A stretch of DNA of 64,000 nt from positions 209,433 to 273,432 of the forward strand of contig JASLGM010000027.1 in NCBI GenBank assembly GCA_030150045.1, written 5' to 3'. Positions within the stretch are counted from its first letter, which is position 1. Every line of letters starts with the position of its first letter. This DNA is from Taishania sp. (GTDB lineage: Bacteria > Bacteroidota > Bacteroidia > Flavobacteriales_D > Crocinitomicaceae). This document shows positions 1 through 8,153 of this stretch, piece after piece. The translations under genes and the position numbers were made by a program. The notes under the pieces were generated by a model that worked only from the letters and a program-made list of their open reading frames with translations, was not told the DNA's origin and made no database searches.

Positions 1-2577
1 TTTTCTTTCTCCATTCCAATTGATACTTTTCGTTTAATCATCAACCATCCTAAATACGATGAAAAAGAGTTTCTCCTTGTTGGTTCTGCTAAGAATCGCG
101 TTTTTGATTTAAGGGAAATCCATTTACCTGAGAAGGGAAAAGGTTTAGAAGAAGTGGTTATTTTAGCATTCAAAGAACCTATCTATTATAAAGGTGACAC
201 TTTAGTGTATGTAGCTGACTCTTTCAAAACACGTCCAAATGCAATGGTCGAGGATTTGTTGCGTAAACTCCCAGGTGTTAAGGTGGAAAAAGATGGAAGT
301 ATAAAGGCTCAAGGTAAAGAAGTAAAAAGAGTCTTGGTTGATGGTGATGAATTCTTTGGTTCTGACGCTACTCTGGCTACAAAAAATTTAGCAGCGGGGT
401 CAATTCAGACCGTTCAGATTTACGAAAAACATGATGATGGTGCTTCAGATACAGATGAAAAAATTCAGGTACTTGACCTCAAGCTTAAAGATGAAGCTAA
501 ACGAGGCTATTTTGGAGAAATCTTATTAGGAAGTGACTTCCGTCGCTTTCACGAAGGTCGTGTATTAGCTAATTACTTCACTCCTAAACACAAGGTTTCC
601 GTATATGGTGCAGGAGCTAACACACTTGAAAGTACTCTTTCATGGTCGCAAATGAACCAATATGGTTTAAACAATCTTCAAGCTTATCAATATGACTCTG
701 AAACTGATTCTTGGCAAATCAATGAGAATAATATTAACAGTTCTTCTGGCTTACCTCAATTGTGGAGAGCAGGTGTGTACTATCAAGGAGAAGTAAACAA
801 AAAGTTGAAAATTGGTGCAAATTACACTTTTACTGATTACCGACTAAACACTTCTTCAGAAAGTAACTCCCGTTATAACTTTGCAGACACATCTTACAGC
901 AACGCTTTTAAATCAAACGAATTACAGCACAGTCGTTCACATGAAGTTAATTTCAGCTTTGATTATCAAATAGATTCTACGCAAACATTTAGCTTTAAAC
1001 CAAAATTTTTAGAGAAAACAACTAATTCTGAATCCACATCGAATACTCATTTCTTGAATCAAAATGGTTTTGCTACACGTAACTCTTTTCAAATAAATGA
1101 GAATTCGCGTGAAGGTTTCAACATCAAAACACCCTTAACTTACACAAAGTTATTTCTAAAAAAAGACCGTAGATTAACGGTACTAAACAATTTTATTTAT
1201 GATACAGGAACAACAAAAGGAAAAATAAACTACGAAGATCAAATACCTGAAACGAATCAATCCATTTTAGGTATTGATCAAATAAAAAGCGGAAACTCCA
1301 ACATTGTTTCAAATTTAGCTTTGGCGACTTTTACAGAGCCACTTGGTAAAAAATCGAAATTGCAGTTTTCATTAGAACAATTCAACACAAAGAACACAGA
1401 CAATATGTATTCTTTCAATCCTGTGAACGGTGTTTACGAAGCATTAGACTCATTAACATCTAATGAATTTCAATCTATTAAAAGTAAATCAAGTTTAGGC
1501 TTAAACTACATTTATAAACACAAGAAAATAACCTTTAACGTTGCTGCAGATGCAAGCTACTTCAATTCTCGTAATGAGAATGTATTTACAGCAAACACTA
1601 TTAAGCAATCACAACTGTTTGTTTTACCAAAATTTTCATTTTCTTACAAACCTAACAAATCCTCTAACCTAAATGTTAGAGGAAATACAAGTGCTAATTT
1701 ACCCAGTAATTCAATTTTACAACCAATTTACAACAACATGAATCCCAACTTTGTACGTTTAGGTGCACCTGATATTAAACCTTCGTACAATTCCAATATG
1801 TCAGCGAATTATCAATTTTATAAGTCTTCAACAGGTGCATGGTACTACCTTTATTCTAGTGCCTCTTATACACATAACTCCTATGCAAACGACATCACTT
1901 TTGACAACAACGGAAGACAATACAGCACCTTTTATAACAAATCCTTATTTTCAAACTTCAATATAGGTTTCAATCTGAGTCAACCGATTTACAAACAGGA
2001 AATAACAATTTCTCCGATTTTCAGTTATAACTTATCGCCAAACGTGGGTCGTGTAAATGGTGAGGAAACAAAAACCATTTCTAACTCATTCTCACAAGGT
2101 CTGTCTATTGATTTTGATTATGATTTCATGTACGCTTCCATTGGTGCTAGTTACGATCACAGCATACGAAATTCAAAATTGTCAGAAATTGCCTCTTTCA
2201 CCAATACAAAATGGTCAATAGAAGCTCAAGGAGAATTCTACCTTCCCTGGAAAATGACCATAGGATTCGATGCGAATTATTCTATTTTTGGAAAAATGGA
2301 AACGAATTACAACGTAAATCGTTTTATACTGAGTGCCCGCATCGAACAAAAATTCGGAAAAACAGAAAACTGGATAATCACTGGACAAATACACGATGCA
2401 CTTAACCAGAATCAAGAAATTTACCGATCAAACACGGTTAACATGATTACCGATTCAAGGATGAATACCATTGCGAGATATTTCATGTTAAAGCTAACCT
2501 ACAAATTCAATAGCGCTACGCTAAAATCAAAGAAAAACAAAAATGGAAATGAGAACGATACTATTGATTTGGATTAG
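1..2577 (+). CDS. Outer-membrane beta-barrel protein, TonB-receptor-like (5' end outside window)
   Basis: The reading frame is open from base 1, so the start lies upstream of the window; the first in-window start-like codon (GTG at 154) is internal. The N-terminal part resembles the plug of TonB-dependent receptors: a DLLRKLPGVKVEKDG stretch followed by VLVDGDEFFG and a Q-IYEK segment. The remaining 600 or so residues are alternating aromatic/polar strands typical of an outer-membrane barrel of the Bacteroidota OMP_b-brl_3 kind. The stop overlaps the next gene, a GLPGLI protein, by 35 bp, a pairing often seen in this phylum. Likely role: outer-membrane transport or surface protein; substrate unknown. 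Confidence 0.85.
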   Translation, partial: FSFSIPIDTFRLIINHPKYDEKEFLLVGSAKNRVFDLREIHLPEKGKGLEEVVILAFKEPIYYKGDTLVYVADSFKTRPNAMVEDLLRKLPGVKVEKDGSIKAQGKEVKRVLVDGDEFFGSDATLATKNLAAGSIQTVQIYEKHDDGASDTDEKIQVLDLKLKDEAKRGYFGEILLGSDFRRFHEGRVLANYFTPKHKVSVYGAGANTLESTLSWSQMNQYGLNNLQAYQYDSETDSWQINENNINSSSGLPQLWRAGVYYQGEVNKKLKIGANYTFTDYRLNTSSESNSRYNFADTSYSNAFKSNELQHSRSHEVNFSFDYQIDSTQTFSFKPKFLEKTTNSESTSNTHFLNQNGFATRNSFQINENSREGFNIKTPLTYTKLFLKKDRRLTVLNNFIYDTGTTKGKINYEDQIPETNQSILGIDQIKSGNSNIVSNLALATFTEPLGKKSKLQFSLEQFNTKNTDNMYSFNPVNGVYEALDSLTSNEFQSIKSKSSLGLNYIYKHKKITFNVAADASYFNSRNENVFTANTIKQSQLFVLPKFSFSYKPNKSSNLNVRGNTSANLPSNSILQPIYNNMNPNFVRLGAPDIKPSYNSNMSANYQFYKSSTGAWYYLYSSASYTHNSYANDITFDNNGRQYSTFYNKSLFSNFNIGFNLSQPIYKQEITISPIFSYNLSPNVGRVNGEETKTISNSFSQGLSIDFDYDFMYASIGASYDHSIRNSKLSEIASFTNTKWSIEAQGEFYLPWKMTIGFDANYSIFGKMETNYNVNRFILSARIEQKFGKTENWIITGQIHDALNQNQEIYRSNTVNMITDSRMNTIARYFMLKLTYKFNSATLKSKKNKNGNENDTIDLD

Positions 2578-3256
2578 TCTTTTTAGCTTCTCGAAAGCTT
2601 TTGGACAAATGACGCAAGGTGTAATCACTTATGAACGCACCATCAATCTTTTCAAAATATACACAAATCCGAATTCTCAAAAATGGATTGGTGAAAAAAA
2701 TAAATATAGAAAAGATGAATATGAATTACACTTCAACGACAGCACGTCTGTTTTCTTCGCTTCAAAAGAGACGGAATTCAATAATTGGACAGCTTCATGC
2801 AACAGCGTAACCAATTATTACACTTCGAATAAAACAGAATCAATAATCGTCTTTAATCGTGAAGAAATTCTCGTTAGTGATTCTTTGATCCATAGATCAT
2901 GGAAGATAACTGATAAATGGCGTAAAATTGCAGATTATGATTGTCGTCAAGCTGTATTTACAATAGATGACTCCACGCGCATTTATGCTTGGTTTACCAC
3001 TGCCGTCATGCCAAACATAGGCCCTGAAAGCTATTGGGATTTACCAGGCGCCATTTTAGGATTAGCAACTGAAGATGGAAGCGTTACTTACTTCGCAAAA
3101 TCAGTAGTAAGTAAGCCCTTTGACGCTATCAACACCAAACAAAAATTCAATACGAGAAAAGCAAAAACAAGAGAGGAACATTTAGAACGCTTTCTGAAAA
3201 ATGCTTCGAATGATAAAGAAAGAGCAAACTATAAAAAGAATATATTCCTTTGGTAA
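2543..3256 (+). CDS. GLPGLI family exported protein
   Basis: 237 aa. A signal peptide is visible (hydrophobic LLIWISLFSFSKAFG ending before QM). The diagnostic motif of the GLPGLI family appears as GPESYWDLPGAILGL in the second half. Function of the family is unknown; members are secreted or periplasmic proteins of Bacteroidota and often follow TonB-type barrel genes, as here. The start at 2543 lies inside the preceding gene; a second ATG two codons later (2549) is equally possible. It converges on ruvX with only 3 bp between the stops. Confidence 0.88.
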   Translation: MEMRTILLIWISLFSFSKAFGQMTQGVITYERTINLFKIYTNPNSQKWIGEKNKYRKDEYELHFNDSTSVFFASKETEFNNWTASCNSVTNYYTSNKTESIIVFNREEILVSDSLIHRSWKITDKWRKIADYDCRQAVFTIDDSTRIYAWFTTAVMPNIGPESYWDLPGAILGLATEDGSVTYFAKSVVSKPFDAINTKQKFNTRKAKTREEHLERFLKNASNDKERANYKKNIFLW

Positions 3257-3259
3257 ACG

Positions 3260-3670
3260 CTATAGATTACCAATATATTCTTGCAAAATAATAGCTGCAC
3301 TCACTTTGTCAATCATGCCTTTTTGCTGACGATCTTTTTTCTTCATACCTCCTTGAATCATAGCGTCTAATGCCATCTTGGAAGTAAACCTTTCGTCGTG
3401 CAAATCAATTTTTACAACAGGAAATTGTTTTTCTAACGCTTCTTTTAGTAAATAAACATTTTGTGTTACATGAGAATCTGAGCCATCCATGCGCTTGGGT
3501 TCGCCCAAAACAATGGTTTCAATTTTTTCTTTTGCAACCAACGCAACTAAAACATCCATTAACTGCTTAGAATCAACCGTTTCTAAAGGCGTGGCAATGA
3601 TTTGCAATTCATCTGTGATCGCTAATCCGCAACGCTTCAATCCAAAATCTATGGCTAATATTTTTCCCAT
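3260..3670 (-). CDS. ruvX: Putative pre-16S rRNA nuclease / Holliday junction resolvase-like (YqgF/RuvX)
   Basis: 136 aa, the normal length for the family. The N-terminus has the RNase H-like first strand with its acidic residue (ILAIDFGLKRCGLAI), followed by IVLGEPKRMDGS and the conserved LHDERFTSK block; the C-terminus has DKVSAAIILQEY. The family processes the 5' end of 16S rRNA and was first annotated as a resolvase. It is divergent from dapD, with 80 bp between the starts. Confidence 0.93.
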   Translation of the reverse strand: MGKILAIDFGLKRCGLAITDELQIIATPLETVDSKQLMDVLVALVAKEKIETIVLGEPKRMDGSDSHVTQNVYLLKEALEKQFPVVKIDLHDERFTSKMALDAMIQGGMKKKDRQQKGMIDKVSAAIILQEYIGNL

Positions 3671-3727
3671 GCCACGAAATTACAGTTTCCAAATTGATTA
3701 TTGCCTCAAAAGAAAACGCGAAATAGC

Positions 3728-3735
3728 TATATTTG
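3728..3735 (+). promoter_or_regulatory. Bacteroidota -7 box upstream of dapD
   Basis: TATATTTG matches the phylum's TAnnTTTG -7 consensus. No good -33 TTTG is seen at the usual spacing. Transcription from it would start near 3740, which argues against the TTG at 3733 and for the ATG at 3751 as the dapD start. Confidence 0.5.
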
Positions 3736-3750
3736 AAAAAAAGAAATAAA

Positions 3751-4560
3751 ATGCGTGAAATAATCGAAGCAGCATGGGACAACCGTGAATTACTAAAAGA
3801 CGCCGCAACAATAAAGGCAATAGAAACCGTAATTGAAGACATAGACAAAGGCCGTTTGCGCGTTGCCGAACCCTTAGAAAATGGAGAATGGCAAGTAAAC
3901 GAATGGGTGAAAAAAGCAGTCGTTATGTATTTCCCAATTCGTAAAATGGAAACCATAGAAGTAGGACCATTTGAATTCCACGATAAAATGGCTTTAAAAA
4001 CAAACTATGCCGAATTAGGCGTACGTGTTGTACCTCACGCTGTTGCTCGTTATGGCGCTTACGTTTCTTCTGGTGTGATTTTAATGCCTTCTTACGTCAA
4101 TATCGGCGCTTATGTAGATGCTGGAACCATGGTAGACACATGGGCAACAGTAGGTTCTTGCGCACAAATTGGTAAAAACGTTCACCTTTCAGGAGGCGTA
4201 GGAATTGGTGGTGTATTAGAACCCTTACAAGCCGCACCCGTAATCATCGAAGACGACGCGTTCATCGGTTCAAGATGCATCGTTGTTGAAGGTGTTCGCG
4301 TTGGTAAAGAAGCCGTACTTGGGGCAAACGTTGTGTTGACCCAATCCACAAAAATCATTGATGTGACAGGCGAAACTCCCGTAGAAATGAAAGGGTACGT
4401 CCCTGAAAGATCTGTAGTGATTCCAGGTTCATACACAAAAAAATTCCCCGCAGGCGAATACCAAGTTCCATGCGCTTTAATCATCGGAAAACGCAAGGCT
4501 TCCACAGATTTAAAAACATCATTAAACGACGCATTAAGAGAACATAATGTAGCGGTTTAA
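3751..4560 (+). CDS. dapD: 2,3,4,5-tetrahydropyridine-2,6-dicarboxylate N-succinyltransferase
   Basis: 269 aa. DapD transfers succinyl from succinyl-CoA to tetrahydrodipicolinate in the lysine/meso-diaminopimelate pathway. The protein starts MREIIEAAWDNRELL and carries the left-handed beta-helix hexapeptide region (VVPHAVARYGAYVSSGVILMP onward, GTMVDTWATVGSCAQIG, HLSGGVGIGGVLEP), which is characteristic of DapD. A longer frame to a TTG at 3733 exists, but a -7 box overlaps that codon. A strong terminator follows. Monocistronic. Confidence 0.95.
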   Translation: MREIIEAAWDNRELLKDAATIKAIETVIEDIDKGRLRVAEPLENGEWQVNEWVKKAVVMYFPIRKMETIEVGPFEFHDKMALKTNYAELGVRVVPHAVARYGAYVSSGVILMPSYVNIGAYVDAGTMVDTWATVGSCAQIGKNVHLSGGVGIGGVLEPLQAAPVIIEDDAFIGSRCIVVEGVRVGKEAVLGANVVLTQSTKIIDVTGETPVEMKGYVPERSVVIPGSYTKKFPAGEYQVPCALIIGKRKASTDLKTSLNDALREHNVAV

Positions 4561-4573
4561 GCTCAATAAATGG

Positions 4574-4604
4574 AAAAGCTGGATGAAAATCCGGCTTTTT
4601 TTTT
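4574..4604 (+). terminator. Rho-independent terminator of dapD
   Basis: An 11-bp stem with one G-T wobble and a GAAA loop is followed by a run of nine T. It lies 13 bp after the dapD stop. Confidence 0.85.
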
Positions 4605-4640
4605 GGCCGCGAAAAGCGTCTGCTAACTATAGTGCTATTG

Positions 4641-4748
4641 TGTGGCTGCTACCCTGCCTTCTTCCTTTTGTGTGCTCCCGAGGTCGCAACAAAAAAAACA
4701 GCAGGTGTGCGCAACACTTCTAGCAGCTACCGTTCTCCGCCGCCGCGG
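4641..4748 (-). repeat. Element A copy 7 (short, diverged)
   Basis: Read on the minus strand it has GGCGGAG...GGTAGCT, then a hairpin TGC-GACCTCGGGA-GCA matching the conserved central hairpin of element A, and ends in GCAGCC. It lacks the CTAAAG block. It has its own outer pairing (GCTGCTA with TAGCAGC) and an inner pair CCTGC/GCAGG. It lies 117 bp from copy 1, in opposite orientation. Confidence 0.6.
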
Positions 4749-4864
4749 AAAGAGAGTAACCTCATCAACAGATTACTTTCAATTTGAAATGCCTTTTTCC
4801 TTCTAAAACTTAAACACTAAAATTGACAATTCTAATATCAAATCTCAAAAAGAAACAAATCTCT

Positions 4865-5008
4865 CAGCTAGGGCGCAGCGCGATAGCACAAAGAAGGACA
4901 CGGTTAGTTTAGCCTTTTGGCAACAGCGACCAAAGGAAGCTCGATGGCAAAAATGCGGTACTTTCCGTGTACAATTTGTCTAAAGCGCGAAGACCGTTAA
5001 AGCTGCCA
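4865..5008 (+). repeat. Element A copy 1 (dispersed intergenic structured repeat)
   Basis: Begins CAGCTAGGGCG, ends AGCTGCCA, with ACAGCGACCAAAGGAAGCTC in the middle. The ends pair (CAGCT/AGCTG). GCGC-GA-TAG pairs with CTA-AA-GCGC. ACAAA (4888-4892) pairs with TTTGT (4975-4979) and ACACGG (4898-4903) with CCGTGT (4965-4970). The central hairpin closes AGC/GCT. Confidence 0.8.
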
Positions 5009-5203
5009 AATCCTTTCCTTTTGACATCAAAAAATAGACAAAAAAACCGATTAACCTTCAAAAACAAAACTGTCTAAACCACAAAAAACACAATCGCAAA
5101 ACATTCTTTTAGAGCATAATACAGAAATTTAACTAAATAAAAACAAAAAAAATAAAGAGAAATAAATCATTTTCCATTTTTTTTTTGAAACATTTACCTC
5201 GAA
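5009..5203. other. AT-rich leader region before the carbon-uptake operon
   Basis: No open frame or RNA signal is recognisable. The stretch is very AT-rich with A and T runs just before 5204. It presumably holds the operon promoter, but I cannot pick out a convincing -33/-7 pair. Confidence 0.4.
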
Positions 5204-5596
5204 ATGAAAATCAAGAAACACATAGGACAAATCTTCTGCATAATAGCAACTTTATTGCTTGCTACAAATGTAAGTTTGTCTATGGTGCATTTTCAAAAAC
5301 ACCATCCGAATTTTCAGCTCACCCAAAAACAAGATAAAGGAAACAAAGCACTTTCTTTCGAGAAAAAAATCACTACTGAATCCATTCTCCTTTTAGAAAA
5401 AGATGGCCCAGAAAATGAATCCGAAGATGTTTTCACACTTTCCATTCTTTCTGACGGTTTTCCTATTGCCCCATTTTTCAGTTTTGTATTTTCTTCCTTA
5501 ATTTCAGAAGACAAAAAAACATTTACCGACTACGCGTTTGTCGTAGAATCTCCCCACGTCCCACACTGGATATTAGATCGTAGCATACAGATTTAG
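5204..5596 (+). CDS. Small exported protein of unknown function, upstream of dabA
   Basis: 130 aa, not recognised. Residues 1-27 look like a signal peptide or membrane anchor (KKHIGQIFCIIATLLLATNVSLS). The rest is polar, with a hydrophobic patch near residues 85-100 (FPIAPFFSFVFSS). It ends 67 bp before dabA on the same strand, with no terminator between, so it is probably in the same transcript and may serve carbon uptake from the periplasm. That role is inference from position only. Confidence 0.6.
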   Translation: MKIKKHIGQIFCIIATLLLATNVSLSMVHFQKHHPNFQLTQKQDKGNKALSFEKKITTESILLLEKDGPENESEDVFTLSILSDGFPIAPFFSFVFSSLISEDKKTFTDYAFVVESPHVPHWILDRSIQI

Positions 5597-5663
5597 AATG
5601 AATTAACCCATAAAACAGGATTAAGTCCTCCATTTTTAGGTCGTCATTCTAAATACATTCACA

Positions 5664-8153
5664 ATGAACATTTTGCATACGAATGCCTCGGTTTTAGCTG
5701 AAGCAATCGAGGAAATCAAACATTTTTTGCCCTCACAGGCGCCTTTGAAAGATTTTGTGCACCACAATACATTACACGCATTTCAAGATTTGGAATTCTT
5801 TGAAGCCAACCGAAAAGCACACGATTTATTGGGATACAAAACACTTTCCAACCTTTCAGAATACAAAAATTGGTATGAAAAAGGAAACATTCAATTTGAA
5901 ACCATTCTCCGCACCGTTGAAACGGAAAAGGGGAAAGAAAACTGTCGTTTTTGGATCAATGCGATGTTAAATACGATGGATGAACTAGATACCCCAAGTC
6001 AAATTGGGCAACTGCGTCCACAATGGAAGAAAAAATATAAAATTGATCTCGATCAATTGGTACATCCAACGCTTTTTAAGATTATTGGTGCATATTTCGA
6101 CCAAGGAATTAGCAACTGGAAATTTCCAGTTCACGAAGAAGGTTTCCTTTATAGTCTTCGCCAATTGGAGAAAAAATCATACCGTTCCATGTTTAAAACG
6201 AAGCAAGCACGAGCGCTTTTCTTAGACGAAAACGCAGACCTTAGTACTGTTTTACAACATCTTGTAGGCGACGAAAAATTGTATAAAAACTATTTGTTTG
6301 ATCAGCAATTTATGCATCCAGGTTGGAGCGGAATGGTTGCCCAGATCGAACGTGCCCCGCAAGGATTCATTCAAAAAAGAACAATTTCTTTCACTGATTT
6401 TTTATTTTTTGAAAACCTTTTAGAATGGGATCAATTACAATACATTTTTGGTAAGGAATTCAAGCCAATAGGCGTTTTTGCAACATCTGTCCGCAAAATT
6501 GGTGCGTATGCAAATGTTAAAATCACTGATGAAATCAAGCGTTTATGGCAATTGGCGTATGAATGGAGCTATTACAATGAAGTGTTAGTCGGTTTACATG
6601 AAAATAGGAAACAAAAAACGGAAGAGTCTTTTGGATATCAAGCCTTCTTCTGCATGGATGACCGAGAATGTTCCATCCGTAGAAATCTAGAGTCCGTTTT
6701 TCCTGAGGTACAAACATTTGGAACGCCCGGACATTTCAACTTGGAATTATCTTATCAACCCAAAGATTCCTTGCTGTACACCAAAAGTTGTCCTGCACCA
6801 GCTACGCCTTTGTTTTTGATTCAAGAACAAGAAGTTTCTAACAAGAAAAAAACGGATTACAATTATTCAAAAAGCGCACATAATTTATTGACAGGATGGG
6901 TGTTCACACACGTTCACGGCTTTATTTCCGGTTTCAAAATGTTGGTTAACACGTACCAACCAACCGAGAATTCAGCCAGTGTTTCTTCGTTTAAACACAT
7001 GCATCCCGAATCCACTTTGAGCTACATTTTTACAGGAGAATACAAAGACAATTTACAAATAGGTTTAAGTATTGACCAAGCTGCTGACCGCATTGCTGGA
7101 GTGTTTCAAACAACGGGTTCCACTACGGATTTTCAGCCTTTAGTCTACATAATTGGTCATGGTTCTTCTAGTGCCAACAACACCCATTACGCGGGATACG
7201 ATTGCGGTGCATGTTGTGGGCGTCCAGGCTCTGTAAATGCTCGTGTATTTGCGAAATTTGCCAATATGAAAAAAGTGCGTCAATTGCTGATTGAAAAACA
7301 CAATATCAACATTCCAGCTAGTACATGGTTTGTAGGTGGTTTACACGATACAGCACGAGACGATGTGCAATTTTATGACATGGAAAATTTGCCTGAAAAC
7401 CTCAAGGATTTACATTTGATTTTCGAAAAAAACATGTACTTGGCGCTTGATCTTACTGCAGAAGAACGTTCACGAAGAATGGAATCCATTAACAGTGAAC
7501 ATAGCTTACCGCAGATTCATAAAAACATTCGTCGTCGTACAAAATCAATGTTTGAACCCCGTCCAGAACTAAACCATTCAAACAATACGTTAACGATTAT
7601 TGGTCGTAGAGCATTGACGCGCCATCTTTTTTTAGATCGCAGATCTTTTCTTAACAGCTATGATTATCAAACAGATCCTGAAGGAACTGATTTAGCAAAA
7701 GTATTAGGTGCGGCATCTGGCGTTGTTGGTGGAATTAATATGGAATATTATTATTCTAGACTGGACAATGACAATCTTGGTGCTGGAACGAAGTTACCAC
7801 ACAATGTAATAGGTTTATTTGGTGTTGCTAATGGTGTAGATACAGATTTACGTACAGGTTTACCTTCACAAATGATTGAGGTACATGATCCATTACGCAT
7901 GATGCTGGTTGTAGAACATTATCCTTCGGTGATACTAAGCATGCTGAAAAACAATCCTGGGATTTTCAATTGGTATAAAAACGGTTGGATTCAAATGGTT
8001 GCCATGGATCCTGAGTCGACTTGTTTTTACGCTTTGAAAGGAGAGCGCTTTGAAATGCTTGAATTAGCACCCGTTCCAATTGCTCAAATCGACGATTTTG
8101 AATCCTTCATTTGTTCAAGTTTACACAATTTACCTGTTTCAATCATTGCCTAA
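5664..8153 (+). CDS. dabA: Inorganic carbon transporter subunit DabA (DUF2309/UPF0753)
   Basis: 829 aa. DabA is the carbonic-anhydrase-like cytoplasmic subunit of the DAB dissolved-inorganic-carbon pump; it is thought to hydrate CO2 vectorially, driven by ion flow through DabB. The zinc-site residues known from Halothiobacillus DabA (Cys, Asp, His, Cys) are all present: C330 and D332 in FFCMDDRE, H499 in IIGHGSSS and C514 in YDCGACCGRPG. The His-to-Cys distance of 15 is as in the characterised protein. The stop TAA overlaps the dabB ATG (taATG), indicating translational coupling. Here dabA precedes dabB, whereas the characterised operon has dabB first. Confidence 0.93.
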   Translation: MNILHTNASVLAEAIEEIKHFLPSQAPLKDFVHHNTLHAFQDLEFFEANRKAHDLLGYKTLSNLSEYKNWYEKGNIQFETILRTVETEKGKENCRFWINAMLNTMDELDTPSQIGQLRPQWKKKYKIDLDQLVHPTLFKIIGAYFDQGISNWKFPVHEEGFLYSLRQLEKKSYRSMFKTKQARALFLDENADLSTVLQHLVGDEKLYKNYLFDQQFMHPGWSGMVAQIERAPQGFIQKRTISFTDFLFFENLLEWDQLQYIFGKEFKPIGVFATSVRKIGAYANVKITDEIKRLWQLAYEWSYYNEVLVGLHENRKQKTEESFGYQAFFCMDDRECSIRRNLESVFPEVQTFGTPGHFNLELSYQPKDSLLYTKSCPAPATPLFLIQEQEVSNKKKTDYNYSKSAHNLLTGWVFTHVHGFISGFKMLVNTYQPTENSASVSSFKHMHPESTLSYIFTGEYKDNLQIGLSIDQAADRIAGVFQTTGSTTDFQPLVYIIGHGSSSANNTHYAGYDCGACCGRPGSVNARVFAKFANMKKVRQLLIEKHNINIPASTWFVGGLHDTARDDVQFYDMENLPENLKDLHLIFEKNMYLALDLTAEERSRRMESINSEHSLPQIHKNIRRRTKSMFEPRPELNHSNNTLTIIGRRALTRHLFLDRRSFLNSYDYQTDPEGTDLAKVLGAASGVVGGINMEYYYSRLDNDNLGAGTKLPHNVIGLFGVANGVDTDLRTGLPSQMIEVHDPLRMMLVVEHYPSVILSMLKNNPGIFNWYKNGWIQMVAMDPESTCFYALKGERFEMLELAPVPIAQIDDFESFICSSLHNLPVSIIA

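Noticed and set aside
3733..3750. Longer dapD start at TTG 3733
   Set aside because: A -7 promoter box overlaps the TTG and the ATG at 3751 matches the family N-terminus.
4865..5008. Element A as a CRISPR-type repeat
   Set aside because: Copies are dispersed over the window on both strands, not in an array with spacers, and no cas genes are seen.
8111..8152. Longer dabB start at TTG 8111
   Set aside because: It would lie inside dabA; the ATG overlapping the dabA stop is the normal coupled arrangement.
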